Assembly: GCF_902143375.2 (NCBI RefSeq)
Contig: NZ_CABFVA020000034.1
Span: 1-40,984 of the forward strand
Length of the DNA: 40,984 nucleotides
DNA from: Methylacidimicrobium tartarophylax
Lineage (GTDB): Bacteria > Verrucomicrobiota > Verrucomicrobiia > Methylacidiphilales > Methylacidiphilaceae
Direction of reading: 5' to 3'
Part shown: positions 1 to 8,084 of the stretch, piece by piece
Numbering within the stretch: position 1 is the first letter of the stretch
How the letters are laid out: the number at the start of each line of letters is the position of its first letter
Program-made: the position numbers and the translations under genes
The notes under the pieces: model-generated
What the model saw: only the letters and a program-made list of their open reading frames with translations
Databases searched by the model: none
Told to the model about the DNA's origin: nothing

Positions 1-2
1 TT

Positions 3-239
3 CCCGGAACCATGTTCCGGGTGGAGTTGGACGAGAGCCAGCACCAGGTTCTTGCGCATATTTCCGGGAAAATGCGAAAGCATTTCGTTCGACTGACATG
101 CGGCGATCGGGTCAAGCTGGAAATGTCCCCGCACGACCTGACCAAAGCTCGCATCCTCTACCGGCTGGATCGTCCTTCTCAAGACAGGCGCCCCGCGCGA
201 AGGACCCAAAGATTCCGACGCGGGGGTCGTCGGCACTAA
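3..239 (+). CDS. infA: Translation initiation factor IF-1, 5' end outside the window
   Basis: IF-1 is a small OB-fold protein that binds the 30S A site during translation initiation. The reading frame is open from the left edge and begins PGTMFRVEL, the usual IF-1 core, so the true start lies upstream. The motifs [16 protein letters not shown] and [21 protein letters not shown] follow the family closely. The C terminus runs about 25 residues past the usual YR(Y/L) end and is rich in Arg (ending RRGGRRH), an extension not found in the 72-residue enterobacterial protein. The next gene starts 21 bases downstream on the same strand. Identity is clear; only the N terminus is missing. Confidence 0.95.
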   Translation, partial: PGTMFRVELDESQHQVLAHISGKMRKHFVRLTCGDRVKLEMSPHDLTKARILYRLDRPSQDRRPARRTQRFRRGGRRH

Positions 240-260
240 ACCAAAGCACCTCCTTACACG

Positions 261-1130
261 GTGCACAGTTCCAAGCCGCCAAAGAAGGGATATCGCAATT
301 TTCTCTTAGATGTCTTGTTGCCTTCGCTCTTCGTCCGGCGAGGCGGCGTTCGTCTCTCTCCTACCTTCCCTGCTCTCTCTGAAGGTCAAGTCTGCCTGAC
401 ATGGGTTGGGCATGCGTCTTTCCTCATTCAAACGCCGCGGCACAATATCCTGATCGATCCGAACTGGGCCAATTGGATGCTCGTGATCCGCAGGCTCAAA
501 CGAGCAGGCATCGCCATCCGTGACCTGCCGAATATCGATTTGGTGCTCATCACCCACGCTCATTTCGATCATCTCAATCGGAAGTCCCTTCGAGAAATTG
601 CTGCCCGGCAGCCCGTACTCGTCCCGTCCGGAGTCGGCAACCTGGTGCATGACCTGGGTTTCGAGCAGGTGCGGGAGATGGCCTGGTGGGATCGTTGGGA
701 GTTGCAAGGGCTTTCGATGACGTTTACACCCGCGCATCATTGGGGCGCGCGGTATCTCGCGGACAGACATCGCGGCTACGGCGGCTATTCCCTCACCTAT
801 GGCGGGCGCACCGTCTACCATTGCGGGGACACCGCCTACTTCAAGGAGTTCCCGGAGATCGGGAGGCGGCTCCGGCCGGAGATCGTCCTCATGCCGATCG
901 GCTGCTACGATCAGCCTTCGAAACGAGTGTCCCATATCACCCCGGAGAAAGCCGTCCAAGCCTTTCTCGAACTACAGGGCAAGATTCTCATCCCCATGCA
1001 CTTTGGAACATACCGGATGAGCTACGAGCCCCTTCATGAGCCTGCCCACCGGCTATTGGTTGCCGCGAGCCGCGCGGGCGTCCTTTCGCAGGTCCATTTT
1101 TTACACGAAGGGGTTCCGCAGGTCTTTTGA
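261..1130 (+). CDS. MBL-fold metallohydrolase, NAPE-PLD/UlaG-like
   Basis: Predicted metallo-beta-lactamase-fold hydrolase of 289 residues in the COG2220 group, which includes N-acyl-phosphatidylethanolamine phospholipase D and UlaG. Visible metal-site motifs are WVGHASFLI near residue 48, HAHFDH at 99-104, a TPAHHWGAR segment, CGDTAYF, and IPMHFGTYRMSYEP near the C terminus, all in the expected order. The start is a GTG with no clear Shine-Dalgarno sequence. I see no signal peptide, so it is probably cytosolic. It lies 21 bases after infA. The substrate cannot be read from sequence; phospholipid or lactone hydrolysis are both possible. A second member of the same family lies at 38045-39040. 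Confidence 0.85.
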   Translation: MHSSKPPKKGYRNFLLDVLLPSLFVRRGGVRLSPTFPALSEGQVCLTWVGHASFLIQTPRHNILIDPNWANWMLVIRRLKRAGIAIRDLPNIDLVLITHAHFDHLNRKSLREIAARQPVLVPSGVGNLVHDLGFEQVREMAWWDRWELQGLSMTFTPAHHWGARYLADRHRGYGGYSLTYGGRTVYHCGDTAYFKEFPEIGRRLRPEIVLMPIGCYDQPSKRVSHITPEKAVQAFLELQGKILIPMHFGTYRMSYEPLHEPAHRLLVAASRAGVLSQVHFLHEGVPQVF

Positions 1131-1344
1131 GCAAGCGGAATCGAAACAGAAGCGCGGCAAGCACTCCGTCCGGGCAGGAAACCTGCTCTCGCGGCTTGGG
1201 CCGCATCTGCGGACGAAAAGTCAGGCAGATTTCCATTGTCACTCTTGCGAAGGGTAGAATATGGTGACAAACCATCCAAGGGATCGGAATCCCGGCGAAA
1301 CTTCCTCTCCTCCATTCGGAAGAGGGATGCTTCGAATAAACCAG

Positions 1345-1418
1345 GGAGCCATAGCTCAATTGGTTAGAGCGCTGCCCTGTCACGGCAGAGGTTGCGGGTT
1401 CGAGACCCGTTGGCTCCG
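1345..1418 (+). tRNA. tRNA-Asp (GTC)
   Basis: The 7-bp acceptor stem pairs 1345-1351 with 1411-1417, followed by discriminator G1418. The anticodon stem CTGCC/GGCAG encloses the loop CTGTCAC, giving anticodon GTC at 1379-1381. The T-arm contains GGTTCGA. The 3' CCA is not encoded. A possible -10 hexamer TAGAAT lies at 1255-1260 without a convincing -35. The next gene starts only 16 bases downstream. Confidence 0.97.
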
Positions 1419-1434
1419 GTTTATTTAACGACCT

Positions 1435-2247
1435 ATGCAGCTAAAGCCATCGCCCGGCTCGGAGCGCAATTCCGCCTTCTGCAAGCGAACCTTGCGCCGA
1501 GGAAGATGGCTGGTTCGCGCGTTCCTCCTGCTCTTCCTCCAATCTCCCTTTCTTTTCCTTGCCCAGACTGGACACGCTGCGGCTCCGAGCGTCTTGATCC
1601 GATGGTATGGCCACGCTTTCGTCTATCTCATCGCTTCTTCCGGCATCCGAATTGCCATCGATCCTTTCGGCGACGAAACGGTCCACTATCGCTTTCCTGG
1701 CTCTCTCCAGGCCGATGTCGTTTTGATCAGCAACGAAGCGAACGATCGTTCCGCAGGAGAACGCATCCAGGGAACGCCACAGATTTTTCGCAGCGTCGCG
1801 GCTCTCGGCACGAACAATGCCCGTGGCCTTCTCTTCCGAGGCATTCTCTGCTTCCGCGACAAATCTCAAGGGAACATTCACGGGCATAACACCGCTTTTG
1901 TTTTCAATCTGGATGGGATCCGTTTTGCCCACCTCGGTGACCTGGGACATCCTCTGAGCCCGGAATTGCTGAACGAGTTCGGTACCGTGGACGTTCTCTT
2001 TCTTCCGGTTGGCCGAGACGGTCTGCTCGTCTCCGAGCTCGACAAGATCGCTGCCGATCTTTCCGCACGAATCATCGTTCCTATTGCCTATCGAACCGAA
2101 TTGAGCGGCGACCTGGAATTACGAACTCTCGCCAGCTACTTGGACAACCGATCCAATGTCCGGTGGATCGACGGTTCGGAGTTTTCTCTCTCCGCGGCGG
2201 AACTTCCTCCCTCCCCCATGATCTACGCATTCCGAGGTACTCCATGA
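1435..2247 (+). CDS. Exported MBL-fold protein with degenerate metal-binding motif
   Basis: A 270-residue protein with a basic N terminus and a long hydrophobic stretch (about residues 26-44, cleavage plausible after GHAAA), so it is probably exported. The body resembles COG2220 MBL-fold proteins: IRWYGHAFVYL, IAIDPFGDE, ADVVLIS, GHNTAFVF, HLGDLGHPLS and VDVLFLPVG. The HxHxDH metal site is replaced by NEANDR at 100-105, and the usual late histidine segment reads VPIAYRTEL. It is therefore likely a pseudo-enzyme or a protein with a changed function. It follows tRNA-Asp closely and its TGA overlaps the purD ATG by 4 bases (ATGA), suggesting translational coupling. Confidence 0.75.
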   Translation: MQLKPSPGSERNSAFCKRTLRRGRWLVRAFLLLFLQSPFLFLAQTGHAAAPSVLIRWYGHAFVYLIASSGIRIAIDPFGDETVHYRFPGSLQADVVLISNEANDRSAGERIQGTPQIFRSVAALGTNNARGLLFRGILCFRDKSQGNIHGHNTAFVFNLDGIRFAHLGDLGHPLSPELLNEFGTVDVLFLPVGRDGLLVSELDKIAADLSARIIVPIAYRTELSGDLELRTLASYLDNRSNVRWIDGSEFSLSAAELPPSPMIYAFRGTP

Positions 2248-3578
2248 AAGTTTTGGTCATCGGCGGCGGCTCCCGCGAGCACGCCCTCTGCTGGTCGCTC
2301 CGGCAGGACCCGGAAGTCGAAAAGCTTTACGCGGCTCCCGGCAACGCCGGAACGGCGTTACATGCCGAAAACCTACCGATCGCCGCCGACGATATCGACT
2401 CGCTCAGTCTCCTGGCTCAAGAACTGAGGCCGGATCTGACCGTGGTCGGCCCCGAAGCCCCCCTCTGCGCCGGCATCACCGACGCCTTCGGACGGCATGG
2501 TCTTTCGGTTTTCGGCCCGTCCGCTCGATCGGCGCGGCTCGAAGGCAGCAAGGTGTGGACGAAGGATCTCGCAAAGCGCTACGGCATTCCCACGGCGGAA
2601 GCCCGTTCTTTCGACGACCCCCGTGAAGCGACTTCCTTCAGCCGGGGGTTCCCCTTTCCGCAAGTAATCAAGGCCGATGGCCTTGCATCCGGTAAGGGCG
2701 TCTTCATCGTGACAGACTTCCTAGAAGCCCAGAAAGCGATCGCTTCCCTGATGGATCGGCGGCTTTATGGAGCGGCCGGGCAGCGGATCTTGATCGAGGC
2801 CTTTCTGGAAGGAGTCGAGCTTTCCGCATTCGCGCTTTTTGATGCCAACCAGTATTCCCTCCTGGGCGTCGCGCACGATTACAAACGGATCGATGATGGC
2901 GACCGAGGTCCGAACACGGGAGGCATGGGAGCCTTTCTGCCAAGTCCGTTCGTCTCTCCGGCCTTGCTACGGCAAATCGAAGAATCGATCTTCTCCCGCC
3001 TGCATGCCGCCTGCACTGGAGAGCGCCTCGACTACCGCGGCGTTCTTTACGCCGGCCTGATGATCACGCAAGACGGCCCTTTCCTCTTGGAGATCAACGT
3101 CCGCCTTGGAGATCCCGAGGCGCAGGTCCTCCTCCCCACTCTGAAAACCCCTTTGAGCGAAATCGCGGGCGCGACCTGCCGCGACGAGCTGGGACAGCTC
3201 CATCTCCTCCGGCACCGGCGCTCCGTCGTCGGGGTTGTGATCTCCTCCTCAGGCTATCCCGAAAACCCGCGTCTCGAGGACCGCATCATCCTCTCCGAAG
3301 CGAAAGCTCCCGCTTCCGAAAGGCAAGGTCTTCTCTTCTACGGCGCCACGAAGCAGACCCAAGGGATTCTTCGAACTTCAGGGGGAAGAGTTTTCACGGC
3401 GGTCGGCTGGGGGGATCGCCTCGCCGAGGCGCGGAAACGCGCCTACGAACAAGTAAACGCGGTTACCTTCCCCGACATGCATTTCCGCAAGGACATCGCC
3501 TCTTTCCTTGCCGGCCGGCCGGTTCCGGAGCCGGAGGGCGAGCACGGCTTGCTTTCTAGGTTCGAGCCATTATACTAG
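2244..3578 (+). CDS. purD: Phosphoribosylamine--glycine ligase (GARS)
   Basis: ATP-grasp enzyme that joins 5-phosphoribosylamine and glycine to give GAR, the second step of purine synthesis. The protein has 444 residues, within the usual 420-440 range plus a little. It opens MKVLVIGGGSREHAL, followed by APGNAGT, GPEAPL, FGPSA, SKVWTKDLAKRYGIPTA, VIKADGLASGKGV, GPNTGGMGAF and EINVRLGDPEAQ, all hallmark PurD motifs in order. The open frame extends upstream, but the ATG at 2244 overlaps the previous stop and gives the canonical N terminus. The stop (3576-3578) overlaps the possible GTG start of htpX. Confidence 0.97.
   Translation: MKVLVIGGGSREHALCWSLRQDPEVEKLYAAPGNAGTALHAENLPIAADDIDSLSLLAQELRPDLTVVGPEAPLCAGITDAFGRHGLSVFGPSARSARLEGSKVWTKDLAKRYGIPTAEARSFDDPREATSFSRGFPFPQVIKADGLASGKGVFIVTDFLEAQKAIASLMDRRLYGAAGQRILIEAFLEGVELSAFALFDANQYSLLGVAHDYKRIDDGDRGPNTGGMGAFLPSPFVSPALLRQIEESIFSRLHAACTGERLDYRGVLYAGLMITQDGPFLLEINVRLGDPEAQVLLPTLKTPLSEIAGATCRDELGQLHLLRHRRSVVGVVISSSGYPENPRLEDRIILSEAKAPASERQGLLFYGATKQTQGILRTSGGRVFTAVGWGDRLAEARKRAYEQVNAVTFPDMHFRKDIASFLAGRPVPEPEGEHGLLSRFEPLY
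3549..3576 (+). promoter_or_regulatory. Possible htpX promoter, leaderless spacing
   Basis: TTGCTT at 3549-3554 and TATACT at 3571-3576 are separated by 16 bp and sit inside the end of purD. The -10 ends 7 bases before ATG 3584, so transcription would start at about the first base of htpX. There is no Shine-Dalgarno sequence upstream of that ATG, which fits a leaderless mRNA. Seen by eye only. Confidence 0.4.
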
Positions 3579-3583
3579 TGGGC

Positions 3584-4492
3584 ATGATGAAGCGCATTTT
3601 TCTTTTGACGGTTACTAACGTCGCAGTCCTGGTACTGCTGACCGCCGTCATCTCTCTCTTGCACCTCGATCGCTGGCTGACGGCGGCGGGCATCAATTAT
3701 CCGCTTCTGTTGGTCTTCTCCTTGGTCGTCGGTTTTTCGGGAAGCTTTATCTCTCTGGCCATCTCGAAGTGGATGGCCAAGATGGCCTATCAGATTCAGA
3801 TCATCGATTCCCCTCAGACCGAAGGGGAAGAATGGCTCCTGAATACCGTACGATCCCTCGCGGCTCGCGCCCGGATTGCCATGCCGGAGGTCGGTATCTA
3901 CCAGAGCCCGGAAGTCAACGCGTTTGCTACGGGACCGTCCCGCTCCAACGCACTGGTCGCGGTCAGTTCCGGCCTTCTCTCCCAGATGAATCGTCGTCAG
4001 ATCGAAGGAGTCCTCGGTCACGAACTCACCCACGTTTCGAATGGTGACATGGTCACCATGACACTTCTGCAGGGGGTGGTGAACACCTTCGTGGTCTTCC
4101 TCTCCCGAATCATCGGTGTTGCCGTGGATAGTTTCCTCAATCGGGACAATGACGAGCGTCGAGGCATGGGCATGGGATTCTTCATCGGTATGTTCCTTTC
4201 CGAGATCGTCTTAGGGATTCTCGCCTCTTTCATCGTCGCGTGGTACTCGCGGCAGAGGGAGTTTCGGGCAGACGCGGGGAGCGCCCACATTGCCGGGCCG
4301 GACGCGATGCTTTCGGCACTTCGCGGGCTTCAGGCTCTCAGCGAGGGCGGGCCGGTGATCGACGAGCGATCGGCCAGTCTGAATACATTAAAGATCAACG
4401 GCAAGCCAAGCGGCTTTCTCTCCCTCCTGGCCACCCATCCTCCTCTCGAGGAGCGGATTGCTGCTTTGGAGCGGCTCCAGGTTGCGGCTTGA
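3584..4492 (+). CDS. htpX: HtpX family zinc metalloprotease
   Basis: Membrane-bound M48B protease that degrades misfolded membrane proteins. The protein has 302 residues from ATG 3584, which gives the usual MMKRIFL N terminus. A GTG at 3578 would add two residues and overlap the purD stop. Hydrophobic segments lie at about residues 5-25 and 38-60. The HExxH zinc site is H146-E147-x-x-H150 within GHELTHVSNGD. Two further membrane segments follow near residues 165-185 and 192-218, and FRADAGSAHIAG supplies the third-ligand region. TLKINGK and LLATHPPLEERIAAL are typical of the HtpX C terminus. The downstream gene is convergent. Confidence 0.95.
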   Translation: MMKRIFLLTVTNVAVLVLLTAVISLLHLDRWLTAAGINYPLLLVFSLVVGFSGSFISLAISKWMAKMAYQIQIIDSPQTEGEEWLLNTVRSLAARARIAMPEVGIYQSPEVNAFATGPSRSNALVAVSSGLLSQMNRRQIEGVLGHELTHVSNGDMVTMTLLQGVVNTFVVFLSRIIGVAVDSFLNRDNDERRGMGMGFFIGMFLSEIVLGILASFIVAWYSRQREFRADAGSAHIAGPDAMLSALRGLQALSEGGPVIDERSASLNTLKINGKPSGFLSLLATHPPLEERIAALERLQVAA

Positions 4493-4508
4493 TCGGCCGA
4501 TCCCTCGG

Positions 4509-4526
4509 TTGGCAGAAGGCTGCCGG
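4509..4526. terminator. Weak stem-loop between convergent genes
   Basis: TTGGCAG-AAGG-CTGCCGG can form a 7-bp stem (5 Watson-Crick plus two G-T pairs) between the convergent stops of htpX and the oxidoreductase gene. There is no clear T tract on either strand, so a bidirectional terminator is only possible. Confidence 0.3.
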
Positions 4527-5501
4527 CTAGGTGCATGCGGGCGGTACCAGGACGATTTTTCCGGAAGCTCCCGGTTCCATGACCAGCCGTTGTGCCTGAG
4601 CCGCGGCCGACATGGGCAGGATGGTTCGAATCACGGGTCGCAAAAGTCCTTTTTTCAAGCGTGCCGCCACCGCGGCCGCGATGATCTGCCGCTCCTTGGG
4701 AGAAGCAGCGGAAAGCGACATTCCGAAGACGGAAAGGTCCCGGGAGATCAATCCCCGCGGATCGATCTCCACCAATCCCCGGGAGCCAATCACGACCACC
4801 TTTCCCCCCGTGGCAGTGATGTCAAAGTCCTTTCCCAGATTAGCGTTCGCCAGCATCTCCAATACGATGTCCACTCCCTGCCCTTTGGTGATCTCAAGGA
4901 CGTGGCGAAAATGCTCGGGCGAGCGATGATCCAAGGCATGGTGAGCTCCTTCCTCTACGATGCGTCTTCTCCCCTCTTCATCGCCCGCGGTGCCGATGAC
5001 GGTCAGTCCGGCGGCTCGCGCGAGCTGAACAGCGGCCAGCCCGACGCTTCCGCTCGCCCCATGAATGAGGACGACGTCTCCTGCCGCAGCCCCTGCGCGT
5101 AGAAAGAGCGCTCGGTACGCCGCACTACAGGGGATTCCAATGGCGGCTCCTTGTACAAAATCCAGAGCATCGACCAGTCGTTCCGCCTCGTGCTCGCGGC
5201 AGACGATCCGCTCTGCATAGGCTCCGGTATTCTTCCAGAGGGAAAAATAGACACGGTCTCCCGGGCGAAATCGACACACCCCCCGGCCAACCTCTTCCAC
5301 GACGCCGGCTCCATCCACGCCCGGGACAAACGGCAAGAGCGAGGGATCGTGTCCTCCCGACCGGAGGTAGACGTCGCCCGGATTGACCCCTGCCGCCCGC
5401 ACGGAGAGGAGCAGCTCGGCCGGACCCGGCCGGGGATCCCGACACTCTTCCCAAGATAAAACCTCCGGCCCGCCGTAAGCCTTGACCACAATGGCATGCA
5501 T
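4527..5501 (-). CDS. Zinc-independent MDR oxidoreductase, NADPH:quinone reductase-like
   Basis: A 324-residue medium-chain dehydrogenase/reductase of the quinone oxidoreductase (zeta-crystallin) branch. It has the N-terminal GroES-like substrate domain (AAGVNPGDVYLRSG, PGVDGAGVVEEVG) and a Rossmann domain with VLIHGASGSVGLAAVQLA for NADPH. The cysteine/histidine zinc ligands of alcohol dehydrogenases are absent. The start at 5501 gives MHAIVVKAYGGPEVL and has an AGGA Shine-Dalgarno sequence nine bases upstream. The open frame continues 46 codons further upstream, but that stretch runs through an IS remnant and looks non-coding. Probably a soluble NADPH-dependent reductase of quinones or enones; the substrate is unknown. 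Confidence 0.88.
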   Translation of the reverse strand: MHAIVVKAYGGPEVLSWEECRDPRPGPAELLLSVRAAGVNPGDVYLRSGGHDPSLLPFVPGVDGAGVVEEVGRGVCRFRPGDRVYFSLWKNTGAYAERIVCREHEAERLVDALDFVQGAAIGIPCSAAYRALFLRAGAAAGDVVLIHGASGSVGLAAVQLARAAGLTVIGTAGDEEGRRRIVEEGAHHALDHRSPEHFRHVLEITKGQGVDIVLEMLANANLGKDFDITATGGKVVVIGSRGLVEIDPRGLISRDLSVFGMSLSAASPKERQIIAAAVAARLKKGLLRPVIRTILPMSAAAQAQRLVMEPGASGKIVLVPPACT

Positions 5502-5932
5502 AGCGCTAGATCCTGACGCCGGACCCGGATCGGGGCAAGGACTGCGCTTCGCATCTTCTTGAGAGGCGTCTGTTTTTTTCCCTTCTCCCGGGTGCCCGCG
5601 TACTGCTCTCATGTCAACGCCGATTGAAAATTGACCCACTTGTATTCTGAAACTTTAGGGATGGGTTCCATAGAACGGGAGCGGGCTCAACCCATGGAGG
5701 ATGCGGGTTGTTCCGGCGGCGGCAGTCCAGGGCGGCGCGAACGACACCGCGGTGATCCTCCGGATCCAGAAGAATCTCTCCATCGTCGCGATCGTGACCA
5801 ATGGGTCGACAAGGGATCTCGATCCTCGAGGTCGACAAGAGATTCTGCGCCGTCTTCCAGCCTTCGAACGACCTTCTTGCCTTAGCGGAATAGGGCACGG
5901 ACGCCGTTGGCGGTCTCGTGAGACATGCAGGC
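5502..5932. other. 431-bp gene-free stretch with an IS remnant
   Basis: No convincing gene lies here. It holds the upstream region of the oxidoreductase, an IS21-like terminus (5612-5660), and a 10-bp direct repeat GGTCGACAAG at 5804-5813 and 5830-5839. Short open frames on both strands have no recognisable family and no good ribosome binding site. It may be a scar from an element that was mostly deleted. Confidence 0.6.
5612..5660 (+). mobile_element. Solo terminal remnant of an IS21-family element
   Basis: The stretch starts TGTCAACGCC and continues GATTGAAAATTGACCCACTT, which matches the terminal repeat style of IS21-family (istA/istB) elements, whose ends start TGT and carry repeated TGACCCAC-like boxes. 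No istA or istB frame is visible on either side and I see no second end, so only a scar remains. The assignment rests on recall of the family's ends. Confidence 0.5.
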
Positions 5933-6604
5933 TTAGGCCAGAAGGTTCTTGGGTCCGAGCATGGCTGCGACCTCGCGGCAATATCCCTCGATGTCTGCTG
6001 CCTGCAAAATGGCGGAGACCATCACCACCCGATCGGCTCCCGCGCTCAAGACCGCCGGCAAATTCGGCTTGCGGATTCCTCCGATACAGAAGAATGGCTT
6101 CTTCAGGCATCCGCGCACCTCCCCGATCAAACGCAGACCAACAGGCTTGGCCTCTGGTTTTGTCGGCGTGGCAAAGACGGGGCCGACTGCAATATAATCG
6201 GCTCCCTCCCGTTCCGCGGCTAAGGCCTGTTCCAGCGAGTGAGTCGATTTCCCGATCAGTTGCGCATCGGCAAGGATTTCCCGTGCCTCCGCAATAGGCT
6301 GGTCTTCCTGTCCGAGATGGACACCGTCTGCTCCCACTCGCCGAGCCAAAAGAGGCCAATCGTTGATCAGGAAAAGAACTCCGGCACAGTCGGCCAGTTC
6401 CCGTAAGGAGAGGGCAAGCGCCTCCAAGGATTCCGGCGTACGGCCTTTTGCGCGAAGCTGAAGGATTTCGACTCCGCCGGCCACCATCTTTTCCGCAGTA
6501 GCCGCAGGATCCATGTCCCCCAGCACTCCCAAGTCGATGATCCCGTAAAGACGCGCTTGGCGAAGCCGCATCTTTCGAAGCCATAGCCGCTCTTCGCCGT
6601 CCAT
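5933..6604 (-). CDS. thiE: Thiamine-phosphate synthase
   Basis: TIM-barrel enzyme joining HMP pyrophosphate and the thiazole phosphate to give thiamine monophosphate. The protein has 223 residues. Characteristic motifs are LQLRAKG, NDWPLLARRVGADGVHLGQED, IGKSTHSLEQA, ADYIAVGPVFATPTKP and CIGGI. The ATG at 6604 lies 4 bases after the accC stop; a GTG at 6625 overlapping accC is the alternative. It is downstream of and probably co-transcribed with accC, an unusual pairing with no other thi gene nearby. I saw no TPP riboswitch in front of it, which fits transcription from an upstream promoter. Confidence 0.95.
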   Translation of the reverse strand: MDGEERLWLRKMRLRQARLYGIIDLGVLGDMDPAATAEKMVAGGVEILQLRAKGRTPESLEALALSLRELADCAGVLFLINDWPLLARRVGADGVHLGQEDQPIAEAREILADAQLIGKSTHSLEQALAAEREGADYIAVGPVFATPTKPEAKPVGLRLIGEVRGCLKKPFFCIGGIRKPNLPAVLSAGADRVVMVSAILQAADIEGYCREVAAMLGPKNLLA

Positions 6605-6608
6605 GACG

Positions 6609-7970
6609 CTACGTCTTTTCCGCACCCTTAGCGGCCAGGAGTCTGGGCAAAAAGGTGGTGGAATAATCCCCTCTGCGGAAATCGGGATCGCGGAGGATCG
6701 CCTTGCCCAGCGGCACGGTCGTCTTCACCCCTTCCAGGACCAGCTCGTCCAGGGCTCGTCCTAAGCGCGCCAACGCCTCTTCCCGTGTCTGACCGGAGGC
6801 GATGACTTTTGCGAGCAGCGAGTCGTAGTAAGGGGGGATCGTCGCGCCAAGAACCAGGTGAGAGTCGACGCGGACTCCCGGCCCGCCGGGGAATTGAAGC
6901 GCCTCGATCCTACCCGGGGAAGGACGAAAATCTTTCCAGACATCCTCGGCATTGATTCGCATCTCCACCGCGTGTTGCACGGGCTCTCGGCCATCCCAAT
7001 TCTTGTCGAGTGGATAACCCGCTGCGACCTTGATCTGCTCCTTCACTAGATCGATCGCGTAAGCCTGCTCGGTGACGGGATGCTCTACCTGGATGCGGGC
7101 GTTCATCTCGATGAAGTAGAAAGCGCCGCTCCCATCGACGAGAAATTCGACGGTTCCCATGTTTTCGTAATGAATCGATTCGGCCAAACGGACGGCTGCT
7201 CGCCCCATCTTCTTGCGAAGTCCGGCATCCAGGATCGGAGAAGGCGATTCTTCCAGAAGTTTTTGATTCTTCCTCTGGATCGAGCAGTCCCTTTCTCCAA
7301 GGTGGATCACCCGTCCCCGCTGGTCCCCGACGATTTGAATCTCCACATGGTGGGGGTCTTCGATCAGCTTTTCCACGTAAAGGCCCCCTTCTCCAAACGC
7401 CTTTTCCGCCTCGATGCGCGCAGCATGAAACCCTTGCACCAAGCTCACGTCGTTATGGGCGACACGCATCCCCTTTCCCCCACCCCCTGCCACGGCCTTC
7501 AACACGACCGGGAACCCAATCCGACGAGCGGCCTGCAAGGCTTCTTGCTCATTCTCCACGATCCCTTCGCTCCCTGCCGGAACAGGAACCCCGATCTTTC
7601 GCGCATGAAAGCGAGCCTGGACTTTGTCCCCTATCTTGGCGATGGCGGAAGCGGACGGCCCGATGAACTTGATATTACAACTTGAGCATATTTCGGCGAA
7701 GTTTGCATTTTCCGCGAGGAAACCATAGCCGGGATGGATGGCGTCCACGTCGCCGATCTCCGCAGCACTGATGATTCTGTCGGCGCGCAGGTAGCTGGAC
7801 ATCGCCGGCCCGGATCCGATGCAGATCGCTTCGTCCGCCATTCGGACGGCCAAGGAATCTCGATCCGCGTCCGAGTAGACCGCCAAGACTTTAACGCCGA
7901 GTTCGCGACAAGCCCGGATGACCCGGACGGCGATCTCTCCTCGATTCGCGATGAGAACCTTGCTAAACAT
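6609..7970 (-). CDS. accC: Acetyl-CoA carboxylase, biotin carboxylase subunit
   Basis: ATP-grasp enzyme that carboxylates biotin on the carrier AccB in fatty-acid synthesis. The 453-residue length is standard. The start MFSKVLIANRGEIAVRVIRA is canonical, so the 38 upstream codons of the open frame were left out. Further motifs are VLKAVAGGGGKGMRV (ATP binding), QIVGDQRGRVIHLGERDCSIQR, EMNARIQVEHPVTE and RINAEDVWKDFRPSPG. accB is not adjacent here; instead tsf and rpsB are upstream and thiE is downstream. A GGAAGGG stretch lies a few bases upstream of the start. Confidence 0.97.
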   Translation of the reverse strand: MFSKVLIANRGEIAVRVIRACRELGVKVLAVYSDADRDSLAVRMADEAICIGSGPAMSSYLRADRIISAAEIGDVDAIHPGYGFLAENANFAEICSSCNIKFIGPSASAIAKIGDKVQARFHARKIGVPVPAGSEGIVENEQEALQAARRIGFPVVLKAVAGGGGKGMRVAHNDVSLVQGFHAARIEAEKAFGEGGLYVEKLIEDPHHVEIQIVGDQRGRVIHLGERDCSIQRKNQKLLEESPSPILDAGLRKKMGRAAVRLAESIHYENMGTVEFLVDGSGAFYFIEMNARIQVEHPVTEQAYAIDLVKEQIKVAAGYPLDKNWDGREPVQHAVEMRINAEDVWKDFRPSPGRIEALQFPGGPGVRVDSHLVLGATIPPYYDSLLAKVIASGQTREEALARLGRALDELVLEGVKTTVPLGKAILRDPDFRRGDYSTTFLPRLLAAKGAEKT

Positions 7971-8084
7971 CCCTTGCGCCCTTCCGCGCCTTCTTTTCAG
8001 GCTTCCGGATCGAATGCTTCCGATCCTTCCGCCCGGAATGAACTGATCTCTCCCGGGAAACGCACCCTTCGTCTCCCTTCGCAA

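Noticed and set aside
5920-5935. Shared TGAGACATGCAGG sequence near 5919 and 28563
   Set aside because: Only about 13 bases match with different context; treated as chance.
6604-6640. A TPP riboswitch before thiE
   Set aside because: thiE starts 4 bases after accC, leaving no room, and no THI-box sequence was seen.
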